57,446 bases of DNA, from NCBI GenBank assembly GCA_947472885.1, contig CANJBX010000020.1:1-57446 (forward strand), given 5' to 3'. Both the position numbers and the translations under genes were made by a program. The stretch comes from Hyphomicrobiaceae bacterium. Lineage in GTDB: Bacteria; Pseudomonadota; Alphaproteobacteria; Rhizobiales; Xanthobacteraceae. Every line of letters begins with the position of its first letter. The stretch's first letter is position 1. Below the pieces are notes generated by a model. It had not been told where the DNA came from and ran no database searches. It was given only the letters and a program-made list of their open reading frames with translations. Positions 41,069-48,897 of the stretch are shown here, piece after piece.

Positions 41069-43867
41069 TTAGCCGGTAGCTGCGCGCTTGGCGGGTGCGG
41101 TTTCAGCCACGGTGAGCAGCGGCATCAGCGCGCGCTTGATCGCGGCCTGCCGGGTTGGCATCGAGATTTTCGCGCCCAGCAAATCCGTCACATAGAACAC
41201 GTCGACCACGCGCTCGCCGAACGTCGCGACATGCGCCGACGCAATGTTGAGATTGAGTTTCGACATCGTGGTGGTGAGTTCATAGAGGAGGCCGGGCCGG
41301 TCGAGGCCGCTGATCTCGACCACCGTGTAGACATTCGACCACTGGTTATTGATCGAGATTTCCGGCTCGATGGTAAAGGCCTTGATCTGGCTGCGCCCTG
41401 AGCGGCGCGCGACGACTTCCGGCAGCTTGAGTTCACCGATCAGCGCCTTCTCGATGGCGTCGGCGATGCGCAAGGCGCGGCGCTGCTCGTCGTCATCGAG
41501 GTCGAATTCGCGCGACACCGAAATGGTGTCGAGCGCGAGGCCGTCGGTGGTCGTGTAGATCTGCGCATCCACGATATTGGCGCCCGCCATGGCGCAGGCG
41601 CCCGCGATGACGGAAAGCAGCCAGGGGTGATCGGGCGTCAGCACGGTCAGCACCGTGACGCCGCGGGTCGCATCGAAGCCGAACGTCGTCGCCAACGTCT
41701 TGCCCGCCAGTTCGGCGGAACGCACGAAACGCGCATGCGCGACCTTTGCCGGCAGGTCGACCTTGAGCCAGTAGGCCGGATACTGCCGGGTAATGTATTT
41801 TTCGATTTCGTCCGGGGCCCAGTCCTTGAGTTCGGCGCGCACTTCGGCCTGCGCCATGGCGACACGCTGGGCGCGGTTGACTTCGGAGAAGCCGCCGGTG
41901 ATGGCGGGCTCGGTTTCGTAATAAAGCGCGCGCAGCAACTGTGCCTTCCAGCCGTTCCACACGCCGGGACCGACCGCGCGGATGTCGCAGGTGGTCAGGA
42001 TTGTCAGGAGTTTCATGCGCTCAAGCGACTGCACGACGCTGGCGAAATTCTCGATGGTCTTGCGGTCCGACAGGTCGCGCGATTGCGCGATGGACGACAT
42101 GGTGAGGTGCTGCTCGATCAGCCACGCGATGGTTTCGGTTTCAGCCGGCGTGCAGCCGAAGCGCGGGCACAGCTTGCGCGCAATGCGCGCGCCGGCAATG
42201 GAGTGATCCTCGATGCGGCCCTTGGCGATGTCATGCAGGAACAGCGCGATATAGAGCACTTCGCGGTGGCGCGGCTGGATCGAGCGGAACAGTTCGTTGG
42301 ACAGCGCGTATTCGGGATTATCGCCGGCTTCGATTTCCGCCAGTACGCCGATGCAGCGCAGCAAATGCTCATCGACCGTGTAGTGATGATACATGTTGAA
42401 CTGCATCATCGACACGACGCGGCCGAACTCCGGCACGAAGCGGCCGAGTACGCCGACCTCGTTCATGCGACGCAGCACGACTTCGGTGTCGTTCTTGGCG
42501 GTGAGAATGTCGAGGAACAGCTTGTTGGCTTCCTCGTCCTCGCGAACTTCTTTGGTGATCAGCTTGAGCGAGCGCGTCGCCATCTGCATGGCGTCGGGAT
42601 GGAACGCGAGCTTGTGCTTCTGCGCCAGGTAGAAAATGCGGATGAGGTTGATCGGATCGCGCTCGAACGTATCGCCACGGGCGACGTTGATGCGGTTGTT
42701 ATCGACGATGAAGCGCGTGCCGGCGAGCGACGTGCTGCGCCGCTTCGGCTTGAATTTCGCGACCATGCGGTTGAGTACGGGTACGCCGATGGCTTCGCGG
42801 TCTTCCAGCGCCGCGCACATGATGGCGGTGAGATCGCCGACGTCCTTGGCGATCAGGAAGTAGTGTTTCATGAAGCGTTCGACTTCGCGCAGACCGGGCC
42901 GCGACGTGTAGCCGAGGCGGATCGCGATATCGCGCTGGATATCGAATGACAGCCGTTCCTCGGCGCGTCCGGTGACGAAGTGCATGTGGCAGCGCACCGC
43001 CCACAGGAAGCTTTCGCAGCGGCGGAACAACTGGAATTCCGCGCGGTCGAACACCTTGCGGTCGATCAGTTCTTCAGGGTTGTGCAGGCGGTAGACGTAC
43101 TTGGCGATCCAGAACAGCGTGTGGAGGTCGCGAAGGCCGCCCTTGCCGTCCTTGACGTTCGGCTCGACCAGATAGCGCGACAGGCCGGCGCGGTGGTGGC
43201 GCTCGTCGCGTTCGGCGAGTTTGGCGGTGGCGAATTCGCGCGCGGTACTCTGGATGATCTGCTTGTCGAAGCGCGTCACCAGTTCGTCGAACAGTTTGCG
43301 GTCGCCGAGGAGGAAGCGCGCCTCGAGGATCGCGGTGCGGATCGTCATGTCGGCTTTGGCCTGACGGATGCACTCATCGACCGAGCGTGTGGCGTGGCCA
43401 ACCTTCAGGCCCATGTCCCACAGGCAATAGAGGATGATCTCGGCGACGGACTCGCCCCAGGCCGTCTGCTTGTAGGGCAGCACGAACAGCAGATCGATGT
43501 CGGAGCCCGGCGCCATCAGCCCTCGGCCATAACCGCCGGTGGCGACGATGGCCATGTGTTCGGCTTCGGAGGGATTGTCGGAGGCGTAGAGATGTTTTGC
43601 CGCGAACTCGAACAGCAGGCGGATGATTTCGTCCTGCAGGAAGCAGAGGCGTTCGGCGCAGTGTCTGCCGTTACGGTCCTTCAGCAGCAGTTCTTCGGCC
43701 CGCTGGCGGCCATCGGCGAGCGTCGTCTTGAGCCGTATCGCGACTGCCGTGCGCATCTCGCGCTCGCGGCCGGCGTGGCTGCGGGCGATCTCGGCTAAAT
43801 CTGCGGCGGTGGCGGCGAAATCGACGAGGTTCGCGGCGCTGCGGACGGGCTCGTTTACGGTCGGCAT
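41069..43867 (-). CDS. glnD: Bifunctional uridylyltransferase/uridylyl-removing enzyme (PII)
   Basis: A 932-residue nitrogen sensor that uridylylates PII proteins when glutamine is low and removes the UMP when it is high. Domains in order: nucleotidyltransferase with GGYGRGLMAPGSDIDLL (about 111-127), its helical domain with KDGKGGLRDLHTL, an HD hydrolase domain with ALFLHDIAKG, and two C-terminal ACT domains (from about 735 and 845) that bind glutamine (VTVLTPDHPWLLSVIAGA and VEISGLDRPGLLYELT). Start: ATG at 43867 (MPTVNEPVRS); an ATG at 43942 adds 25 non-family residues. Separated from mutS by about 5 kb. Confidence 0.95.
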   Translation of the reverse strand: MPTVNEPVRSAANLVDFAATAADLAEIARSHAGREREMRTAVAIRLKTTLADGRQRAEELLLKDRNGRHCAERLCFLQDEIIRLLFEFAAKHLYASDNPSEAEHMAIVATGGYGRGLMAPGSDIDLLFVLPYKQTAWGESVAEIILYCLWDMGLKVGHATRSVDECIRQAKADMTIRTAILEARFLLGDRKLFDELVTRFDKQIIQSTAREFATAKLAERDERHHRAGLSRYLVEPNVKDGKGGLRDLHTLFWIAKYVYRLHNPEELIDRKVFDRAEFQLFRRCESFLWAVRCHMHFVTGRAEERLSFDIQRDIAIRLGYTSRPGLREVERFMKHYFLIAKDVGDLTAIMCAALEDREAIGVPVLNRMVAKFKPKRRSTSLAGTRFIVDNNRINVARGDTFERDPINLIRIFYLAQKHKLAFHPDAMQMATRSLKLITKEVREDEEANKLFLDILTAKNDTEVVLRRMNEVGVLGRFVPEFGRVVSMMQFNMYHHYTVDEHLLRCIGVLAEIEAGDNPEYALSNELFRSIQPRHREVLYIALFLHDIAKGRIEDHSIAGARIARKLCPRFGCTPAETETIAWLIEQHLTMSSIAQSRDLSDRKTIENFASVVQSLERMKLLTILTTCDIRAVGPGVWNGWKAQLLRALYYETEPAITGGFSEVNRAQRVAMAQAEVRAELKDWAPDEIEKYITRQYPAYWLKVDLPAKVAHARFVRSAELAGKTLATTFGFDATRGVTVLTVLTPDHPWLLSVIAGACAMAGANIVDAQIYTTTDGLALDTISVSREFDLDDDEQRRALRIADAIEKALIGELKLPEVVARRSGRSQIKAFTIEPEISINNQWSNVYTVVEISGLDRPGLLYELTTTMSKLNLNIASAHVATFGERVVDVFYVTDLLGAKISMPTRQAAIKRALMPLLTVAETAPAKRAATG

Positions 43868-44256
43868 GGTGGCATTGGGATAGCCGAGGAAGGCTGCGCT
43901 GTCACCGGCTCTCGACGCCCCGCCAGCGGGGAATGCGGGCAAGCGCGGGTGAATCCTTGGCGGATTTGGCGGTTGATGAAACGCAGCCCCCTGCCATTGG
44001 CATTCGATTAGAAAAATATCCTAATAATAGGCATAAAAAAGGTAATTATATCAGTTTGACCGCCGATAAAGGGCATCATATAGAATAAAACTATCGCCGA
44101 TTTGAGCATGCAGCTTGCGGGCGCTTAAAAAATGCAGCTAAAAGCGATGGGTGCGCCCCTCGCCAGAGCTGAAGGCGGGCTAGCCAAGTCCGCCTCCACC
44201 AACCGGCCGGTGTTGCGTCGAGATGCGCGGCAGCGGCCACCACAGAGGAGGTCGCC
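43868..44256. other. Gene-free region with an AT-rich island between glnD and the sulfonate operon
   Basis: Bases 44002-44095 are strikingly AT-rich for this DNA (runs such as gaaaaatatcctaataat and gcataaaaaaggtaattata) and include an attag / ctaat inverted pair at 44007-44025. It lies upstream of the divergent glnD and the ssuA-like gene, so it probably holds their promoters. I cannot assign -35 and -10 boxes. It could also mark the edge of inserted DNA. Confidence 0.55.
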
Positions 44257-45225
44257 ATGACCCTGACACGACGCACACTCGTTCTCGCATCCGCGCTTGC
44301 ACTGGCCGCGCCGGCGCTGGCTTCCGCCGCCGACATCAAGGAAATCCGCATCGACTGGGCCACCTACAACCCGGTCTCGATGGTCCTCAAGGACAAGGGC
44401 CTGCTGGAAAAGGAATTCCAGAAGGCCGGCATTTCCATTCGCTGGGTGCAGGCGCTCGGCTCCAACAAGGCGCTGGAATTCCTCAACGCTTCTTCGATTG
44501 ATTTCGGCTCGACCGCCGGTTCCGCGGCGCTGCTGGCGAAAATCAACGGCAATCCGATCAAGTCGATCTACGTCTACTCGCGCCCTGAATGGACGGCGCT
44601 GGTTACGCGCAAGGATTCGAACATCGCGAAGATTTCGGACCTCAAGGGCAAGCGCGTCGCCGTTACGCGCGGCACCGATCCGCACATCTTCCTGGTGCGT
44701 GCGCTGCTGTCTGCCGGCTTGAGCGAAAAGGACATCACGCCGGTGCTGTTGCAGCACGCGGACGGCAAGACCGCGCTGATCCGTGGCGACGTCGATGCCT
44801 GGGCCGGCCTTGATCCCATGATGGCGCAGGCGGAAGTCGAGGACGGCGCCAAGCTGTTCTTCCGCAACAAGGAAGCCAACACCTGGGGCATCCTCAATGC
44901 GCGCGAGGAGTTCCTGAAGGAAAACCCGGCCATCGTTCGCCGCGTCCTCGCCGTTTATGAGGAAGCCCGCAAATATTCGCTGGCAAACTACGATGTCGTG
45001 AAGAGCACGTTCATTGCCGCAACCAAGCTGCCCGACGCCGTCGTTGACAAGCAGCTTAAGGAGCGCACCGAACTCACCCACAGCAAGATCGGCGCGCCGC
45101 AGCGTGAATCGATCCTCGCGGCGGGTCTGGCGCTGCAGCAGGCAGGCGTGATTGCGGCGAACGTCGATGTGAAGGCGACGCTCGATGCGCTGATCGATGA
45201 CCGCCTTTCGGCCAATACGAACTGA
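44257..45225 (+). CDS. Aliphatic sulfonate-type ABC transporter, substrate-binding protein
   Basis: A 322-residue periplasmic binding protein with a signal starting MTLTRRTLVLASALALAAPA (cleavage near ASAA; the RR pair could direct Tat export). The SsuA-like fold is seen in IRIDWATYNPVSMVLKDKG, VQALGSNKALEFLNASSIDFG, LKGKRVAVTRGTDPH and GDVDAWAGLDPMMA. The family binds alkanesulfonates, taurine or nitrate. aggagg precedes the ATG. It heads an operon with a permease and ATPase. No FMNH2-dependent sulfonatase gene (ssuD) is beside it; the luciferase-like gene at 7 kb is distant. Confidence 0.87.
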   Translation: MTLTRRTLVLASALALAAPALASAADIKEIRIDWATYNPVSMVLKDKGLLEKEFQKAGISIRWVQALGSNKALEFLNASSIDFGSTAGSAALLAKINGNPIKSIYVYSRPEWTALVTRKDSNIAKISDLKGKRVAVTRGTDPHIFLVRALLSAGLSEKDITPVLLQHADGKTALIRGDVDAWAGLDPMMAQAEVEDGAKLFFRNKEANTWGILNAREEFLKENPAIVRRVLAVYEEARKYSLANYDVVKSTFIAATKLPDAVVDKQLKERTELTHSKIGAPQRESILAAGLALQQAGVIAANVDVKATLDALIDDRLSANTN

Positions 45226-45304
45226 CGCCGGGCTTTCTTCGGGTAAAACAAGTTACCGGGTCCGTGCGTTGCGTGCGGACCCGGCAGCGTAACGGCGGCG
45301 TCCT

Positions 45305-46258
45305 ATGCAAACGGTCCAGACAGCGGCGATAGGGGCCGGCGCAGGCGTGCGGCGCCCGGTCACTGACGGCATTCCACGCGAGAGCGTTGCTTTCGGCGCG
45401 CGCACCATGTTTCCTGCGGCCATGAGCGTTTCCGAAACTGCTACCTCCGCTGCTTCACCGGGTAATTCAAAAGGCCGTTCCGCGCGTTGGCTGCGTCCCG
45501 CGCTGGGATTGTTGCTGCCGGTCGCGCTGGCGGCGATCTGGGAGCTGGTGGTCTATTTCGGCTGGTCCAATGGCCGTCTGGTGCCGCCGCCCTCGCGTAT
45601 TTTCCTAACCTTCGCGGATCTTGCCCAGAGCGGCGAACTCTGGCGGCACACCGTCGCGACAACGCTGCGTGTCGCATCGGGCTTCGCGCTGGGTGTCGTG
45701 TCCGGCACGCTGCTGGGCGCGCTGACGGGCTATTCGTTCTACGCGCGCCGGCTGCTTGATCCGACTTTGCAGGCATTGCGTGCGATCCCCTCGATTGCCT
45801 GGGTGCCGCTGTTCATCCTGTGGCTGGGCATTTTCGAGGCGTCCAAAGTCACCCTGATCGCGGTCGGGGTGTTCTTCCCGGTCTACCTCGGCGTCATGGC
45901 GGCGATCCTTGCGGTTGATCGCAAGATCGTCGAAGTCGGCCGCGTGTTCCGCCTGTCGGGCCTGCAGATGGTCCGCCGCATCCTGCTGCCGGCGGTGCTG
46001 CCGGAATTCATCGTCGCGGTGCGCTCGGGGCTTGGCCTTGGCTGGATGTTCGTCGTCGCCGCCGAATTTCTCGGCGCGTCGGAGGGGCTTGGTTATCTCC
46101 TCATCGACGGCCAGCAGCTCGGCAAGCCGGCGCAGATCGTTGCTGCGATTGTCGCCTTTGCCATCATCGGCAAGCTCACCGACTGGCTGATCGTGCTGGC
46201 GACCGCACCATTGCTGCGCTGGCAGGACGCCTTCGGCAACCGTCAGGGAGCCGCGTGA
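45305..46258 (+). CDS. Sulfonate-type ABC transporter, permease subunit
   Basis: A 317-residue inner-membrane protein with about six segments in the SsuC/TauC layout. WELVVYFGWSNGRLVPPPSRI marks the first loop, and the coupling loop EVGRVFRLSGLQMVRRILLP carries the EAA motif that docks the ATPase. The first ~40 residues are not hydrophobic and may not be translated: ATGs at 45407 and 45422 are alternatives to 45305, and none has a strong site. It ends in a TGATG overlap with the ATPase gene. Confidence 0.88.
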   Translation: MQTVQTAAIGAGAGVRRPVTDGIPRESVAFGARTMFPAAMSVSETATSAASPGNSKGRSARWLRPALGLLLPVALAAIWELVVYFGWSNGRLVPPPSRIFLTFADLAQSGELWRHTVATTLRVASGFALGVVSGTLLGALTGYSFYARRLLDPTLQALRAIPSIAWVPLFILWLGIFEASKVTLIAVGVFFPVYLGVMAAILAVDRKIVEVGRVFRLSGLQMVRRILLPAVLPEFIVAVRSGLGLGWMFVVAAEFLGASEGLGYLLIDGQQLGKPAQIVAAIVAFAIIGKLTDWLIVLATAPLLRWQDAFGNRQGAA

Positions 46259-47043
46259 TGCTCGCGCTCGACCGCGTCACCAAGATCTATCCGAACGGCG
46301 TCAATGCGCTCGAAGGCTTCACGATTGCCGTGAAGCCCGGCGAGATCGTTGCCATCGTCGGCGGCTCCGGCTGCGGCAAGTCCACCCTGCTGCGTGCCAT
46401 CAGCGGCCTCGATACCCCGACCCAGGGCACGATTGTGCTCGATGGCGAGACGATCAGGTCGCCGAACGAAAAGATTGGCGTGATCTTTCAGGAGCCGCGC
46501 CTGCTGCCATGGCTCACGGTGGCGGACAACGTCGGGTTTGGTCTGGCGGATCGCCCGGCAAGCGAGCGCCGCGAGCGTGTGGCCGCTGCGCTGGAGCGTG
46601 TCGGGTTGACCGAGAAGGCCAATGTCTGGCCGCGCGAACTTTCCGGCGGGCAGGCGCAGCGCGTCTCGATTGCGCGCGCGCTCATCATGCGGCCGGAAGT
46701 GCTGCTGCTCGACGAGCCGTTCTCCGCGCTCGATGCGTTCACCCGCATCGACCTGCAGGACCATCTCCTCGATCTCTGGGCCGATACCAAGCCGACGCTG
46801 GTGCTGGTCACCCATGATGTGGACGAAGCCATTGTGCTGGCGGATCGCGTGATCGTCATGAAGCCACGGCCGGGCCGCATCCAGGAAGAGGTCATCACCG
46901 ATTTGCCGCGTCCCCGCGATCGGCAATCGGCGGCATTCGACTTCGCCAAGCGGCGCGTGATGGCGGCGCTCGATCGTTCACTCGACCGCAGCGCCGTCAC
47001 CAGCGATACTGAAGTCAAGGTCATCGGCGGCGCATCCTACTGA
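46258..47043 (+). CDS. Sulfonate-type ABC transporter, ATP-binding subunit
   Basis: A 261-residue ATPase. Walker A GGSGCGKST, Q-loop VIFQEPRLLPWLTV, signature LSGGQAQRVSIARAL, Walker B LLLDEPFSALDAFT and the switch His in LVTHDVDEA, all as in SsuB/TauB. The WLTV after the Q loop is typical of nitrate/sulfonate/taurine importers. ATG at 46258 lies within the permease stop; a GTG at 46255 is an alternative. Completes an ssuACB-like operon. Confidence 0.9.
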   Translation: MLALDRVTKIYPNGVNALEGFTIAVKPGEIVAIVGGSGCGKSTLLRAISGLDTPTQGTIVLDGETIRSPNEKIGVIFQEPRLLPWLTVADNVGFGLADRPASERRERVAAALERVGLTEKANVWPRELSGGQAQRVSIARALIMRPEVLLLDEPFSALDAFTRIDLQDHLLDLWADTKPTLVLVTHDVDEAIVLADRVIVMKPRPGRIQEEVITDLPRPRDRQSAAFDFAKRRVMAALDRSLDRSAVTSDTEVKVIGGASY

Positions 47044-47066
47044 GGCAATTGCTGCCACTTTCGTCA

Positions 47067-47087
47067 TGCGCGGGCTTGACCCGCGCA
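47067..47087. repeat. Short palindrome related to family 1
   Basis: tgcgcggg (47067-47074) pairs with cccgcgca (47080-47087), inside gtcatgcgcgggcttgaccc, which resembles one arm of the family 1 element (gtcatggccgggcttgtccc). It follows the ATPase gene by 23 bases and could be a half-element and transcript end. Confidence 0.65.
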
Positions 47088-47148
47088 TCCATCAAAGCAG
47101 AGGATTCCGTTCGCGACTGAGGCAGAAAGCCCAGCGGAGGAATAAGCC

Positions 47149-48201
47149 ATGATTTCATTTGACGTCTGCCAGTGCGGCGCGCCGCTTCAACGCAGCGAGC
47201 GCCCGACGCCGAAGCCCGCGGGCAGCGAAGTGCTGCTCAAGGTCAAGGCTGCCGGCGTCTGCCACAGTGACCTGCACATCTGGGACGGCTTCTACGAGAT
47301 GGGCGCGGGCAAGCGCATGAACCTGCTGGATCGTGGCATCAAACTGCCGCTCACCATGGGTCACGAGATCGTCGGCCAAGTCGCCGCCGTGGGGCCTGAT
47401 GTCAAAGGGGTGAAGGTCGGCGACGTGCGGTTGGTGTTTCCATGGATCGGCTGCGGCACCTGCAACGTCTGCAAGGCTGGCGAAGAACAACTCTGCGGCA
47501 AGCCGAAATTCCTTGGCGTGTTTGCCAATGGCGGCTACGGCGACCATGTGATCGTGCCGCACGAGCGCTATCTGCTCGACATTCATGGCCTGCTGCCGGA
47601 GAACGCCGCGCCGCTCGCGTGTTCCGGCGTCACGACCTATGGCGCGCTGAAAAAACTCGGCGCGGCGTTGCAGCGCGAACTGCTGGTCATCATCGGCGCG
47701 GGCGGCTTGGGCTTCATGTGCCTCTCGCTCGCCCAGGCAATGGGAAGCCTGGGCGCGATCGTCGTGGACATCGACCCGGCGAAACGCGAGGCCGCGCTGA
47801 AGGCCGGGGCGATGGCTGCGGTGGACGGCAAGGCCGAGGATGCCGTTAAGCAAATCGTGAAGCTGACCAACGGCGGCGCATGGAATGCCATTGACCTTGT
47901 CGGTTCGTCGCAGACCGTGAAGCTCGGCAGCGATATTCTTACCAAGGGCGGCAGGCTCATCGTCGTCGGCCTGTTCGGCGGCGATATCACGCTCTCGACG
48001 CCGGTTTTTCCGCTCCGGGCGATCACAATTCAGGGATCGTATGTGGGCAGTCTCAGAGAATTGAAGGAATTGCTGGAACTGATCCGGCAAAAAGGCGCGC
48101 CGGCATTGCCAGTGGCGACGAGGCCGCTTACATCCGCCGGCAGCGCGCTGGAAGACCTGCGCGCCGGGAATGTGATCGGGCGTCTGGTGTTGACACCCTG
48201 A
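47149..48201 (+). CDS. Zinc-dependent alcohol dehydrogenase
   Basis: A 350-residue medium-chain dehydrogenase. Catalytic zinc: C38 (AGVCHSD), H72-E73 (GHE) and a Cys near 158 (APLACSGVTTYG). Structural zinc: C102, C105, C108, C116 in GCGTCNVCKAGEEQLC. Nucleotide-binding GAGGLGFM at about 184-191 with a following Asp (VVDIDPAKR) that predicts NAD preference. A very strong gcggagga site precedes the ATG. It lies 24 bases upstream of the OsmC gene, so they form one transcript. The substrate may be an alcohol or an alicyclic hydroxy-CoA; this cannot be settled by motif. Confidence 0.88.
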   Translation: MISFDVCQCGAPLQRSERPTPKPAGSEVLLKVKAAGVCHSDLHIWDGFYEMGAGKRMNLLDRGIKLPLTMGHEIVGQVAAVGPDVKGVKVGDVRLVFPWIGCGTCNVCKAGEEQLCGKPKFLGVFANGGYGDHVIVPHERYLLDIHGLLPENAAPLACSGVTTYGALKKLGAALQRELLVIIGAGGLGFMCLSLAQAMGSLGAIVVDIDPAKREAALKAGAMAAVDGKAEDAVKQIVKLTNGGAWNAIDLVGSSQTVKLGSDILTKGGRLIVVGLFGGDITLSTPVFPLRAITIQGSYVGSLRELKELLELIRQKGAPALPVATRPLTSAGSALEDLRAGNVIGRLVLTP

Positions 48202-48225
48202 CCGTTGAACGAAGGAGTGAGTTGA

Positions 48226-48735
48226 ATGGACGCCAATGAACTGCGCGCGATGCAGGCGCCGATCAAGGAAAAATACAAGAGCGACGCCAAGGCTGCGTTC
48301 ATTACGCTGAAAGCCAAGGGTGCGCTCGACGACCAGAGCATCGCCTGCAAGGTCGAGACCGGCCGCGCACTGGCGGTCGCGGGCCTGCATCCGGCGACGG
48401 GCGGTTCAGGCATGGAGCTCTGCTCCGGCGACATGCTGCTTGAGGCCTTGGTCGCCTGTGCTGGCGTGACCCTGAAGGCGGTTTCGACCGCGCTCGGCAT
48501 CACGCTGAAGAAGGGCGTTGTTTCGGCGGAAGGCGATCTCGATTTTCGCGGCACGCTCGGCGTCGACAAGGAAGCGCCGGTCGGCTTCGCGCAGATCCGC
48601 CTGACGTTCGATGTGGACACCGACGAGCCGCAGGAAAAACTCGACCAGTTGCTCAAGCTCACCGAGCGCTATTGCGTCGTCTATCAGACGATCAAGTCCG
48701 GCCCGCCGGTCGAAGTGAAGATGAAGCGGGCGTAG
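48226..48735 (+). CDS. OsmC family protein
   Basis: A 169-residue OsmC/Ohr-fold protein. The two conserved thiols are present: C78 (LEALVACAGVTL) and C150 (TERYCVVYQT), the pair that reduces organic hydroperoxides in OsmC/Ohr. The N-terminal ~30 residues are longer than in Ohr. A clear gaaggag site precedes the ATG. Coexpressed with the alcohol dehydrogenase, which suggests protection during oxidation of an alcohol or aldehyde; this is inference from position. Confidence 0.88.
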   Translation: MDANELRAMQAPIKEKYKSDAKAAFITLKAKGALDDQSIACKVETGRALAVAGLHPATGGSGMELCSGDMLLEALVACAGVTLKAVSTALGITLKKGVVSAEGDLDFRGTLGVDKEAPVGFAQIRLTFDVDTDEPQEKLDQLLKLTERYCVVYQTIKSGPPVEVKMKRA

Positions 48736-48764
48736 ACGCTTAAGCGTCATCGCAGGCTCTATCC

Positions 48765-48890
48765 TCGTCATGCCCGGCCTTTGTGCCGGGCATCTCGCTT
48801 AGGAGGGCAAGGTGTGCCCCTTATCGGGATGGCGGGGCATAGGCGAGCGAAGCGACGCCGTCCTTTGGACGGCTTTGCCCGGCCATGACA
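48765..48890. repeat. Dispersed palindromic repeat, family 1 copy B
   Basis: Left tcgtcatgcccggcc (48765-48779) and right ggccatgacaga (48881-48892) are the imperfect outer arms; an internal gccgtcc / ggacggc hairpin lies near 48857-48873. The segment ctcgcttaggagggcaaggt matches, inverted, the spacer of copy A at 191-209. It fills the space between the convergent OsmC and mutS genes. Confidence 0.82.
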
Positions 48891-48897
48891 GAAAGAG

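Noticed and set aside
43980-44256. tRNA or small RNA gene in the AT-rich gap
   Set aside because: No cloverleaf or terminator-like hairpin could be traced by eye.
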